Positions 27,129 to 35,517 of a stretch of DNA of 64,000 nt are shown here, in pieces; the stretch's first letter is position 1, and every line of letters begins with the position of its first letter. The stretch spans positions 4,311,501 through 4,375,500 of the forward strand of contig NZ_SAUH01000001.1 of assembly GCF_004193175.1 (NCBI RefSeq), in the 5' to 3' direction. Below the pieces are notes generated by a model. That model saw only the letters and a program-made list of their open reading frames with translations, searched no databases and had not been told where the DNA came from. The DNA comes from Streptomyces sp. RFCAC02 (GTDB lineage Bacteria > Actinomycetota > Actinomycetes > Streptomycetales > Streptomycetaceae). The position numbers and the translations under genes were made by a program.

Positions 27129-27156
27129 TTGACTTCAAGGAAACTTGAAGTATGAG
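27129..27156 (+). promoter_or_regulatory. MerR-type promoter/operator upstream of FMN reductase
   Basis: TTGACT (27129-27134) and TATGAG (27151-27156) read as promoter hexamers. Between and across them lies the 20-bp dyad ACTTCAAG-GAAA-CTTGAAGT (27132-27151). A dyad embedded between -35 and -10 is the hallmark of MerR-family (SoxR/NmlR-like) control. No MerR-family gene is present in the window. Confidence 0.75.
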
Positions 27157-27210
27157 GCTGTTCCCCGTCAGCCCGACGGCGCACACCGCGCCGGGACGAG
27201 AGGAACCCCC

Positions 27211-27825
27211 ATGTCTCCGACCGCCACCCCCGCTGCCCGGCAGCCCGTCACCGCGGACGGCTCCCCCGGCCGGCCCCCGCTGCGGCTCGCCGTCATCATC
27301 GGGAGCGTCCGCGAGGGACGCTTCGGCCCCACCGTCGCCCGGTGGTTCGCCGACCACGCCGGTGACCACGGCGGCTTCGAGATCGACCTGATCGACCTGG
27401 CCGCCACCCCCCTGTCACTGACGATGGACCGCCGCGGTCACGAGGAACTGGGCGAACGGCTCGCCGCCGCCGAGGCGTTCGCCGTCGTCACCCCCGAGTA
27501 CAACCACAGCTTCCCGGCCGCGCTGAAGAACACGATCGACTGGTACAACCACGAGTGGCACGCCAAACCGGTCGGCTTCCTCTCCTACGGCGGCCTGTCC
27601 GGCGGCCTGCGCGCCGTGGAGCAGCTCCGCGTCGTCTTCGCCGAACTGCACGCCGTCACCATCCGCGACACCGTGAGCTTCCACGGCGCGTGGAGCCGCT
27701 TCGGCGAGGACGGCCGGCCCGTCGACGACGACGCCGGCCGGGCCGCCGGGACCCTGCTCGACCAGCTCGCGTGGTGGGCCCACGCGCTGCGCGAGGCCCG
27801 GGCGGCCAGCCCGTACGTGTCATGA
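27211..27825 (+). CDS. NADPH-dependent FMN reductase (flavodoxin-fold)
   Basis: A 204-residue protein with ATG start behind GAGAGGA. The flavodoxin-like fold is recognisable: LRLAVIIGSVREGRFG (phosphate-binding loop), then VTPEYNHSFPAALKNTIDW and PVGFLSYGGLSGGLRAVEQLR, characteristic of the NADPH-dependent FMN/quinone reductase family. Controlled by a MerR-like promoter and overlapped at its stop (ATGA) by the MFS gene, it is probably a stress-inducible reductase coupled to export. Confidence 0.88.
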   Translation: MSPTATPAARQPVTADGSPGRPPLRLAVIIGSVREGRFGPTVARWFADHAGDHGGFEIDLIDLAATPLSLTMDRRGHEELGERLAAAEAFAVVTPEYNHSFPAALKNTIDWYNHEWHAKPVGFLSYGGLSGGLRAVEQLRVVFAELHAVTIRDTVSFHGAWSRFGEDGRPVDDDAGRAAGTLLDQLAWWAHALREARAASPYVS

Positions 27826-29309
27826 GGCGCCCGGCACCCCTGGGGGCGATCGCCGCGGTGATCGTCCTCGGGTCGATGATGACCGTCCTGGACACCACCA
27901 TCGTGCATGTCGCGCTCGGCCGGCTCGCCGAGACGTTCGGCGCGTCCCTCTCCTCGCTGCAGTGGGTGGTCACGGGGTACACGCTGGCCCTGGCGGCCGT
28001 CATCCCGGTGACGGCGTGGGCCATCGGCCGCGTGGGCACCAAGCGGCTGTACATCACCGCGGTCGGCCTGTTCACGGCCGGTTCGGCGCTCGCCGGCCTC
28101 GCCTGGAGCACCGGTTCGCTCATCACCTTCCGTGTGCTGCAGGGGCTCGGCGGCGGCATGGTGATGCCCGTCGCGATGACCATCATGATCCGCGCCGCGG
28201 GCGGCGCGCGCATGGGCCGCGTCATGAGCCTCATGGGACTGCCCGTGCTGATCGGCCCCGTCCTCGGGCCGGTCGTGGGCGGCTGGCTCGTGGACGAGGT
28301 GTCCTGGCGCTGGATCTTCCTCATCAACGTGCCCATCGGCCTCGTCACCGCGACCCTCGCCGCGCGGTGGTTCCCGCGGGACGAGCCGGAGCCCGTCGCC
28401 CGGCTCGACGTTCCCGGGCTGCTCGCCCTCTCGCCCGGCCTCGCCCTGCTCATCTGGGGACTCGCCACCGGCGGGGAGCGGAACGACTTCGCCGATCCCG
28501 CGGCACTCCTGCCCGCCCTCGCGGGAGCCGCCCTGATCACCGCCTTCGTCGTCCGCGCGCTCAGGATCCCGCACCCGCTGCTGGACCTGCGGCTCTTCCG
28601 CGGCCGCACCCTCGCCGTCGGCGTCGGCGCGCTCGGACTGTTCGCCACGGCGTACTTCGGATCCATGATGCTGCTGCCGCTCTACTACCAGCTCGCGCGG
28701 GGGCAGGGCGCCACGGAGGCCGGGCTGCTCGGCATACCGCAGGGCGTGGTGACCGGGCTCACCATGCAGGTGGCCGGCCGCCTGGTCGACCGGGTGCCGC
28801 CCCGGCGGGTCGTGCTCACCGGCATCCCCCTCGCCGCACTGGGGTTCGCCGCCTTCACCACCCAGGTCGGTGACGGTACGCCGTACTGGCGGCTGATCGT
28901 GCCCCTGATGGTGATGGGGGCCGGTGTCGGCGCGACGATGATGCCGCTGATGACGACGGTGCAGCGCGGGGTCCGACGGGAGGACGTGCCGGTCGTCAGC
29001 ACGCTGCTCGCGATCGTCCCGCAGATCGGCAGTTCGATCGGCGCGGCCCTGGTCTCCGTCGTCCTGGCGAGCGGGATGCAGGCCCGGCTGCCCGCGGGCA
29101 CCGACTCCCTGAACGCGGTGCAGGCAGCGCCGGACGCCGTACTGCACGCGGTGGCGCCCGCGCTCGCCGACGCCTTCCAGCACACCTACCTCTGGCCGGT
29201 CGCGCTGATGGCCCTCGCGCTCGTGCCCGCCCTGTGGCTGCCGCGCGGCGCCCCGGCCCCGCCGGCGGCGTCACCCGCACCGGAACGGGACCGGGTGCCG
29301 GCGGCGTGA
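27822..29309 (+). CDS. MFS drug exporter, DHA2 (14-TM) family
   Basis: A 495-residue membrane protein. DHA2 signatures are visible: MMTVLDTTIVHVALGRL in TM1 (motif D1), GYTLALAAVIPVTAW, and motif C in TM5 as GPVLGPVVGGWLVD; it has about 14 membrane segments. It is translationally coupled to the FMN reductase. The likely role is proton-driven export of a redox-active or toxic compound that also induces the MerR-type promoter. The substrate is unknown. Confidence 0.92.
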   Translation: MRRPAPLGAIAAVIVLGSMMTVLDTTIVHVALGRLAETFGASLSSLQWVVTGYTLALAAVIPVTAWAIGRVGTKRLYITAVGLFTAGSALAGLAWSTGSLITFRVLQGLGGGMVMPVAMTIMIRAAGGARMGRVMSLMGLPVLIGPVLGPVVGGWLVDEVSWRWIFLINVPIGLVTATLAARWFPRDEPEPVARLDVPGLLALSPGLALLIWGLATGGERNDFADPAALLPALAGAALITAFVVRALRIPHPLLDLRLFRGRTLAVGVGALGLFATAYFGSMMLLPLYYQLARGQGATEAGLLGIPQGVVTGLTMQVAGRLVDRVPPRRVVLTGIPLAALGFAAFTTQVGDGTPYWRLIVPLMVMGAGVGATMMPLMTTVQRGVRREDVPVVSTLLAIVPQIGSSIGAALVSVVLASGMQARLPAGTDSLNAVQAAPDAVLHAVAPALADAFQHTYLWPVALMALALVPALWLPRGAPAPPAASPAPERDRVPAA

Positions 29310-29324
29310 CCCCATCGGCGTGAC

Positions 29325-29357
29325 GGTGTGCCCGGCCGGTGTCCGGCCGGGCACACC
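29325..29357. terminator. Bidirectional terminator between MFS gene and nrdB
   Basis: A 15-bp perfect stem GGTGTGCCCGGCCGG / CCGGCCGGGCACACC with a 3-nt loop, between convergent stops 58 nt apart. Confidence 0.85.
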
Positions 29358-29367
29358 GCACCGTCCG

Positions 29368-30420
29368 TCAGAACTCGTCGTCGAAGGAGACGTTCCCCTC
29401 GACCGCGACCTGGTAGGCGGACGGCCGGCGCTCGAAGAAGTTCGTCAGCTCCTGGACGTCCTGCAGCTCCATGAACGCGAACGGGTTCTGCGAGCCGTAG
29501 ACGGGCTTCAGCCCGAGCCGCACCAGGCGCTGGTCGGCGACGCACTCCAGGTACGCGCGCATCGACTCGGTGTTCATCCCCGGCAGGCCGTCGCCGCACA
29601 GGTCGCGGGCGAACTGCAGCTCCGCCTCCACCGCCTCCTCCAGCATCGCGGTGACCTCACGCTCCATCTCCGCGTCGAAGAGGTCGGGCTCCTCCTGCCG
29701 CACGGTGTCCACCACGTCGAACGCGAACGCCATGTGGCAGCTCTCGTCGCGGAACACCCAGTTGGTGCCGGTGGCCAGGCCGTGCAGCAGCCCGCGCGAC
29801 CTGAACCAGTACACGTACGCGAAGGCGCCGTAGAAGAACAGCCCCTCGATGCACGCGGCGAAGCAGATCAGGTTGAGCAGGAACCGCCGCCGGTCCGCCT
29901 TCGTCTCCAGGCGCGCCAGGTCGTCGACCGAGTCGATCCACCGGAAGCAGAACTGCGCCTTCTGCCGGATCGACGGGATGTTCTCGACGGCGGCGAACGC
30001 CTCGGCCCGGTCGTCGGGATCGGGCAGGTAGGTGTCCAGCAGCGTCAGGTAGAACTGGACGTGCACCGCCTCCTCGAAGAGCTGACGCGACAGGTAGAGC
30101 CGCGCCTCCGGGGAGTTGATGTGCTTGTAGAGCGTGAGGACCAGGTTGTTCGCCACGATCGAGTCGCCCGTGGCGAAGAACGCGACCAGCCGGCCGATCA
30201 GGTGCTGCTCGCCGGGCGACAGCTTCGCGAGGTCGGCCACGTCCGAGTGGAGGTCGACCTCCTCGACGGTCCAGGTGTTCTTGATGGCGTCGCGGTAGCG
30301 CTCGTAGAACTCGGGATAGCGCATCGGGCGCAGCGTCAGCTCGAAGCCGGGGTCGAGCAGGTTCTTCACGGCGGGGGTCCGGGCGTTCGCCGCGGCGTCG
30401 GTCTCGGGTGTGGTCGTCAC
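29368..30420 (-). CDS. nrdB: Ribonucleotide reductase class Ia, beta subunit
   Basis: A 350-residue ferritin-like radical-generating subunit. Iron-ligand motifs are visible (LFEEAVHVQFY; DESCHMAFAFDVVD), and the C-terminal tail VAVEGNVSFDDEF docks to the alpha subunit. The GTG start is preferred to an ATG six bases upstream because GAGG is spaced 7 nt from it; it overlaps the nrdA stop (GTGA). It works with NrdA in aerobic dNTP synthesis. Confidence 0.95.
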   Translation of the reverse strand: MTTTPETDAAANARTPAVKNLLDPGFELTLRPMRYPEFYERYRDAIKNTWTVEEVDLHSDVADLAKLSPGEQHLIGRLVAFFATGDSIVANNLVLTLYKHINSPEARLYLSRQLFEEAVHVQFYLTLLDTYLPDPDDRAEAFAAVENIPSIRQKAQFCFRWIDSVDDLARLETKADRRRFLLNLICFAACIEGLFFYGAFAYVYWFRSRGLLHGLATGTNWVFRDESCHMAFAFDVVDTVRQEEPDLFDAEMEREVTAMLEEAVEAELQFARDLCGDGLPGMNTESMRAYLECVADQRLVRLGLKPVYGSQNPFAFMELQDVQELTNFFERRPSAYQVAVEGNVSFDDEF

Positions 30421-32804
30421 TGGCATGCCTCGCAGGACTCGGGGTTCTCCAGGGAGCAGGCGGCGGCCGCCGCGTCCTGATCCGGGGAGGGGGCGGGTGG
30501 GGGAACGGCGGCCGTGGCCGCGCGGGCCGACTGCGCGATCCGCGTCGCGGGCCGCGACCGCAGGTAGTAGGTGGTCTTGAGGCCGCGCTTCCAGGCGTAC
30601 GCGTACATCGAGCTGAGCTTGCCGATGGTCGGGGCGGCCATGAACAGGTTGAGCGACTGGCTCTGGTCCAGGTACGGCGTGCGCGCGGCCGCCATGTCGA
30701 TCAGCGCGCGCTGCGGCAGCTCCCACGCGGTGCGGTACAGGGTGCGCAGTCCGGCGGGGAGCCCGGGCAGTGCCTCCACCGAGCCGTTGGCCTCGCGCAG
30801 AGCCGCGCGGGTGGCCTCGTTCCACAGGCCGAGGCGCTTCAGGTCGGCGACGAGGTAGGTGTTGACCTGGAGGAACTCACCGCTCAGCGTCTCGCGCTTG
30901 AACAGGTTCGACACCTGGGGCTCGATGCACTCGTACACGCCGGCGATGGACGCGATCGTCGCGGTGGGCGCGATGGCGAGGAGCAGCGCGTTGCGCATGC
31001 CGGTCCCGGCGACGCGGGTGCGCAGCGCCTCCCAGCGCTCGGGCCATGCCGGGGCCGCGTCCGGGTAGTGGTCGGGGTGCAGGACGCCGCGCGCGGTGCG
31101 GGTGTCCTCCCAGCCGGCGGGCAGGCCGTGGCGTTCGGCCAGGCCGGCGGAGGTCTCGTACGCCGCGAGCATGATGCGTTCGGCGATGCGGGTGGACAGC
31201 TCACGGGCCTCGGGCGAGTCGAACGGGAGCCGCAGCCGGAAGAACACGTCCTGCAGGCCCATCACGCCGAGTGCCACCGGGCGCCAGCGGGCGTTCGACA
31301 CGGACGCCTGGTCGGTCGGGTAGAAGTTCCGGTCGATGACGCGGTCGAGGAACGTCACGGCCGTGCGGACGGTCGCGTCCAGCCGCTCCCAGTCCATGCC
31401 GGCCGGTGCCGCCGCGCCGTCGGGGGCGGGCAGGAGGTGGGCGGCGAGGTTGACCGAGCCGAGGTTGCACACCGCCGTCTCGGAGTCGTCGGTGACCTCG
31501 ATGATCTCGGTGCACAGGTTCGACGAGTGGACGATGGTGCCCGGCACGGCGGTCTGGTTGGCGGTGCGGTTGGCGGCGTCCTTGAACGTCATCCAGCCGT
31601 TCCCGGTCTGGGCCAGGGTGCGCATCATGCGGGCGTAGAGCTGGCGTGCCGGGACGGTCCGCACCGCCCGGCCCGCCGCCTCGGCGCGCCGGTAGGCGGC
31701 GTCGAAGGCGTCGCCCCACAGGTCGACCAGCTCCGGCACGTCGGACGGCGAGAACAGCGACCAGTCGGCGTCGGCCTCGACCCGGCGCATGAACTCGTCC
31801 GGGACCCAGTGGGCGAGGTTCAGGTTGTGGGTGCGGCGGGCGTCCTCGCCGGTGTTGTCCCGCAGTTCGAGGAACTCCTCGATGTCCGCGTGCCAGGTCT
31901 CCAGGTAGACGCAGGCCGCGCCCTTGCGGCGGCCGCCCTGGTTGACGGCGGCGACGGACGCGTCGAGGGTGCGCAGGAACGGGACGATGCCGTTCGAGGT
32001 GCCGTTCGTGCCCCGGATCAGCGAACCCCGGGCGCGCACGCGGGAGAAGGGCAGGCCGATGCCGCCGGCGTGCTTCGACAGGCGTGCGACCTGGTGGTAG
32101 CGCTCGTAGATGGAGTCCAGCTCGTCCAGCGGCGAGTCCAGCAGGTAGCAGGACGACATCTGCGGGTGCCGGGTGCCGGAGTTGAACAGGGTGGGGGAGG
32201 ACGGCAGGTACGCCAGGGTGCTGGTGAGCCGGTACAGCTCGGCCACTTCCGCGAGCGCCTCCGCCGACTCGTCGGCCGCGAGACCGCAGGCCACCCGCAG
32301 CAGGAAGTGCTGCGGGGTCTCGATGACCCGGCGGGTCGTGGGGTGCCGCAGGAGGTAGCGGGACTCCACGGTCCGCAGCCCGAAGTACTCGAACCGGTCG
32401 TCGGCGCCGTCCGCGACGGCCCGCTCCGCGAGCGCGTCGAGAGCAGCCGCGTGCAGCCGGACGAAGGCGGCGGTGCGGTCGCCGATCAGGCCCTCGCGGT
32501 GACCGGCCGCCACCGAGGCGGAGAACGACACGGCGCCCTGCCCGGCGGCCTCCTCGCGGATCGCGAGGGTCAGCAGCCGCGCGGCCAGCCGCGCGTACTG
32601 CGGTTCCTCGCCGATCAGTCCGGCGGCGGCCTCGATGGCGAGGGCGCGCAGCTCGGCCGGTCCCGCGCCGGGCTGCCGGCCGCGCGCGACGGCGGCGGCG
32701 ACCCGGCCCGGGTCGGTCGCGGACAGGCCGGCGGTCAGCTCGGTCAGGGTGCGCGTCAGCGCATCCGGTACCGGCTCCGCCGGGGCGACGGGTGCGATGG
32801 TCAC
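30417..32804 (-). CDS. nrdA: Ribonucleotide reductase class Ia, alpha subunit
   Basis: A 795-residue catalytic subunit. Recognisable are YLLRHPTTRRVIETPQHFLLRVA, SPTLFNSGT, the active-site Cys region SSCYLL, the SSNLCTEI loop, NFYPTDQASVSNARWRPVALGVMG and the C-terminal redox pair CEAC in ESCEACQ. The N-terminal ATP-cone (allosteric activity domain) is not evident; the protein begins almost directly with the R1 N-domain. The GTG start has GAGGGAGAG upstream. Expression is controlled by a cobalamin riboswitch, so that the B12-dependent class II enzyme is favoured when B12 is plentiful. Confidence 0.95.
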   Translation of the reverse strand: MTIAPVAPAEPVPDALTRTLTELTAGLSATDPGRVAAAVARGRQPGAGPAELRALAIEAAAGLIGEEPQYARLAARLLTLAIREEAAGQGAVSFSASVAAGHREGLIGDRTAAFVRLHAAALDALAERAVADGADDRFEYFGLRTVESRYLLRHPTTRRVIETPQHFLLRVACGLAADESAEALAEVAELYRLTSTLAYLPSSPTLFNSGTRHPQMSSCYLLDSPLDELDSIYERYHQVARLSKHAGGIGLPFSRVRARGSLIRGTNGTSNGIVPFLRTLDASVAAVNQGGRRKGAACVYLETWHADIEEFLELRDNTGEDARRTHNLNLAHWVPDEFMRRVEADADWSLFSPSDVPELVDLWGDAFDAAYRRAEAAGRAVRTVPARQLYARMMRTLAQTGNGWMTFKDAANRTANQTAVPGTIVHSSNLCTEIIEVTDDSETAVCNLGSVNLAAHLLPAPDGAAAPAGMDWERLDATVRTAVTFLDRVIDRNFYPTDQASVSNARWRPVALGVMGLQDVFFRLRLPFDSPEARELSTRIAERIMLAAYETSAGLAERHGLPAGWEDTRTARGVLHPDHYPDAAPAWPERWEALRTRVAGTGMRNALLLAIAPTATIASIAGVYECIEPQVSNLFKRETLSGEFLQVNTYLVADLKRLGLWNEATRAALREANGSVEALPGLPAGLRTLYRTAWELPQRALIDMAAARTPYLDQSQSLNLFMAAPTIGKLSSMYAYAWKRGLKTTYYLRSRPATRIAQSARAATAAVPPPAPSPDQDAAAAACSLENPESCEACQ

Positions 32805-32939
32805 GTGCGTGCTCTCCCTCGAACGCTTGCGGATCAGGGGCGTTCGCGAGCAGGCGGCAGCGCCTGCGGGACGGTGTGCCGGGGCACACACGGGCCGCAC
32901 GCGTCCACCGACCCAACCCACGAGGCCCGGACGTGTTCG

Positions 32940-33060
32940 AAACCGCCGGCAGGTGATCGGACTCGTCACGCACGGCGGGAAGCCGCGTATGACACACCGT
33001 TGCGGGACAGTTCCGGACTCGCACCGGATTCCCCTGCGACGACAGCGGGATGAGCATACA
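32940..33060 (-). promoter_or_regulatory. Cobalamin (AdoCbl) riboswitch of nrdAB
   Basis: On the minus strand the conserved core GGGAATCCGGTGCGAGTCCGG, then ACTGTCCCGCAACGGTG, and the 3' part AGTCCGATCACCTGCCGGC are present in order and spacing typical of cobalamin riboswitches. Further toward nrdA two stems follow (GTGTGC/GCACAC and GCAGGCG/CGCCTGC, about 32850-32900), which may form the expression platform. The same arrangement is known for nrdABS of S. coelicolor. Boundaries are approximate. Confidence 0.92.
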
Positions 33061-33086
33061 TCTTGTGTCGCGCGCCGGTGAACGCC

Positions 33087-33620
33087 CTACATGTTGTGGT
33101 GCTCTTCCGGTGTGTCGGTGAGGTCGAGTGCGAACACCCGGAGGCACTCCCCGGGTATCGGCTCCCAGTCGCGCTCCGGCGCCCGGACGAAGCCGAGCCG
33201 TTCGTACAGCCGGTGCGCCGTGTGCATGCGCGACTGGCTGGAGAGCACGACACGCGCCGCCCCCGCCGCCCGGGCGCGCCGCACGCACTCCCGGACCAGG
33301 GCCTCGCCCGCGCCCCGCCCGCGCGCCGCCGCGTCGACGGCCAGCATGCGGAACTCCGCCTCGCCCGCGCCGGCCACGTCCGCGTACTTCCCGCCCCGGC
33401 CCACGAAGGTGACCGTCCCGAGCGGGCCGACGCCCCCGCCGCGCCCGACCGCCACCAGCACCTCGGCGTGGAGCGCGCGGTCGGCGGCGTCGCGCAGCAC
33501 CGGCAGGTACGGGTCGGCCGCGCCGGAGGTGAGCAGCCCGTCGCCGAGGTAGGCCCGCGCCGTCAACTCGCCGACGGCGGCCAGCTCGTCGGGGAGCGCT
33601 TCCCTGATGTGGATGTCCAT
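33087..33620 (-). CDS. GNAT-family N-acetyltransferase
   Basis: A 177-residue protein with the GNAT acetyl-CoA loop AEFRMLAVDAAARGRGAGEALVREC (Q/R-x-x-G-x-G/A pattern: ARGRGAG). Motif B is HTAHRLYERLGFVRAPERDWEP. The substrate cannot be predicted. It lies between the DUF2079 gene and the nrd riboswitch on the same strand. Confidence 0.9.
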   Translation of the reverse strand: MDIHIREALPDELAAVGELTARAYLGDGLLTSGAADPYLPVLRDAADRALHAEVLVAVGRGGGVGPLGTVTFVGRGGKYADVAGAGEAEFRMLAVDAAARGRGAGEALVRECVRRARAAGAARVVLSSQSRMHTAHRLYERLGFVRAPERDWEPIPGECLRVFALDLTDTPEEHHNM

Positions 33621-33672
33621 GCGTCCAGTGTGGCGGCGGGGTACGACAACGCCGCGTGCGGTGCCGGACGCC

Positions 33673-35162
33673 TCAGCGCTTGCGCAGGACCCAGAAGCCG
33701 GCCTCCTGCGCCACCACCCGGTAGACGCCGTCCGGATGCATCCGGTGGGCGTCGACGACCATCGACTCGGCGGTCTCGTACGGGTCCCAGTAGGCGATGT
33801 ACTCGGGCGCGGGACCGTCCGCGCTGCCGATCCAGAAGACGCGGCAGCGGCCGGTGAGGTGGGCGATCGGCTTGACGTTCGCCGCGACCTCGGCGCCGTC
33901 CGGGATCACCGACAGCACCCGGCTGCCGGCCTCGGCCGTCGGCCCGGCCCGGTAGGCGGCCGTGTGCGTGAGTCCCGCGACGGGCAGCGTCGTGCTCAGC
34001 GCGAGCGCCGCCGCCAGGACGCCGAGCGGGAGCCGTTCCGCGTACGCCCGCAGCCACGGCCGCCCGGCCCCGGCGCGGGTGCGGGCCGCGGCGTCGGCGA
34101 GCGCGAGCGCCGTGACCGGCATGAGTACGGCGCTGTAGTGCCAGTCGGTGCCCCAGTAGTGGGGGTCGTCGGACACGAAGCGCCAGGCCAGCGTGGGCAG
34201 CAGGACGAGCAGCAGCGGTGACCGCAGCGCCAGCAGGCCGGTGGTCGGCACCAGCACCCACAGCACGGTCCGCAGTTTCTGGTCGACGTCCGTGAACGCG
34301 GTGGCCAGCGGCCCCGGCCCGTCGCCGACCTTCGTCCAGTAGTCGTAGCCGCCGCCCGAGTTGAACGCGGGGATGAGCACCCCGATCGTGAGCGCGCACG
34401 CAAGGGCGGCGCACACGGCGACGGTCAGCGCCCGGCGCACGCCGGCCGCGTCCCCCTCGCCGCGGGCGCGGAGCGCCACCACACCGGCGATGGCCGCGGC
34501 CGTCAGCCCGAGGTCCTCCTTGACGACCAGCAGCGGCACCGCCCACCACAGGGCCGCCCGGTACCGTCCGGTGACCAGGGCCTCCAGGGAGAAGGCGATC
34601 AGCGGGACGGCGAACGCGATCTCGTGGAAGTCGAAGTCGACGGCCCGCTGGATTCCCCAGGACAGTCCGTACGCAGCGCCGATCGCGGCGCCCGCGCCCC
34701 GCCCCAGCAGGGCGGCCGCCCCCGTGTGACGGGCACGACCGCCACGGCGAACAGCACGGCCTGGGCGATCAGCAGCGTCACCGGGGAGGGGAACACCCGG
34801 TAGAACGGGGCGATCAGCGCGGTGACCGGGCTGAAGTGGTCGCCGAGCAGGGCGAAGTCCGGTCCCTTCAGGTCGGAGACGGGCAGCCGCAGATGCGCGT
34901 ACGACCGGACCGCCTGCTCGAATATCCCGAGGTCCCACGAGCGGGACTCCCACCGGACGTACCGGCTCACGGAGACCACCGCGTACAGGACGCAGAAGAC
35001 CCCGGCCAGCAGGTAGGGATCGGCGCGCGGTCCAGGGCGGCGGTCCCGCCACGGCCGGCCGGTCCGCGGCCCGGTGTCCGCGGCGGGTCCGTGCTCCTCG
35101 GCGGGTGCGACGGTGCGGCGCGCGGCCGTGTCCGCGCGCTCCCCCTCTGTGCGTGCCGTCAC
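33673..35162 (-). pseudogene. DUF2079 membrane protein with single-base frameshift
   Basis: The N-terminal part reads in one frame (PYLLAGVFCVLYAVVSVSRY, SWDLGIFEQAVRSYAHLRLP, LLGDHFSPVTALIAPFYRVFPSP, ending VVPVTR). The rest reads in another (GAAYGLSWGIQRAVDFDFHEIAF, then about seven more membrane segments to VLRKR). Together they make a full-length DUF2079 polytopic protein of about 497 residues. The break is at a run of five C (plus strand 34719-34723); one extra base would restore the frame. Start taken as GTG 35162 behind GGAAGGGG. A sequencing or assembly error is likelier than a true pseudogene because both halves are intact. Confidence 0.8.
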
Positions 35163-35301
35163 CGTTCCCCTTCCGCCACCGTGCCCGGCCGTTCCCCCCT
35201 TCATACGCCGGGCAAGGGGTGCCCGGTTACCGGAAGTGGCCAGGAGGCCGGGTGAGGGGCATCACATCACGGTGTGTCACCGCTCTCACCCGGCCCGGTG
35301 C

Positions 35302-35517
35302 TCAGCAGCACCCGTGGCCGCCGCCGCGCGGATCCCCGTACCGCCGCTCGACGCGCATGCGCTCGAACGCCCGCCGGGTCGGCACCGGCGCGGCCGGGTC
35401 GTCGCGCCGCAGCCGGGCGACATGGCGGTCGTAGGCGCTCTCACCCGTGACCTCGGTCACGTACCAGCGCAGCCACGTCAGCGCGCGCCGCGGCGCGACG
35501 GTGATGCCCCGGGTCAT
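35302..35517 (-). CDS. YbdD/YjiX-family small protein (DUF466)
   Basis: A 71-residue protein with the family core WLRWYVTEVTGESAYDRHVARLRRDDP and C-terminal RRAFERMRVERRYGDP, ending in a CC pair after a Gly/His stretch. Its ATG overlaps the CstA stop (ATGA). YbdD proteins are needed with CstA/BtsT-type transporters for pyruvate or peptide uptake in other bacteria, so it is a probable accessory subunit. Confidence 0.85.
   Translation of the reverse strand: MTRGITVAPRRALTWLRWYVTEVTGESAYDRHVARLRRDDPAAPVPTRRAFERMRVERRYGDPRGGGHGCC

Noticed and set aside
27132..27151. SoxR box
   Set aside because: The core is TTCAAG/CTTGAA rather than CTCAAG/CTTGAG, so assignment to SoxR itself is not supported; kept as generic MerR-type.
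30408..33053. 881-codon plus-strand open frame
   Set aside because: Antisense to nrdA; shadow of third-position GC bias.
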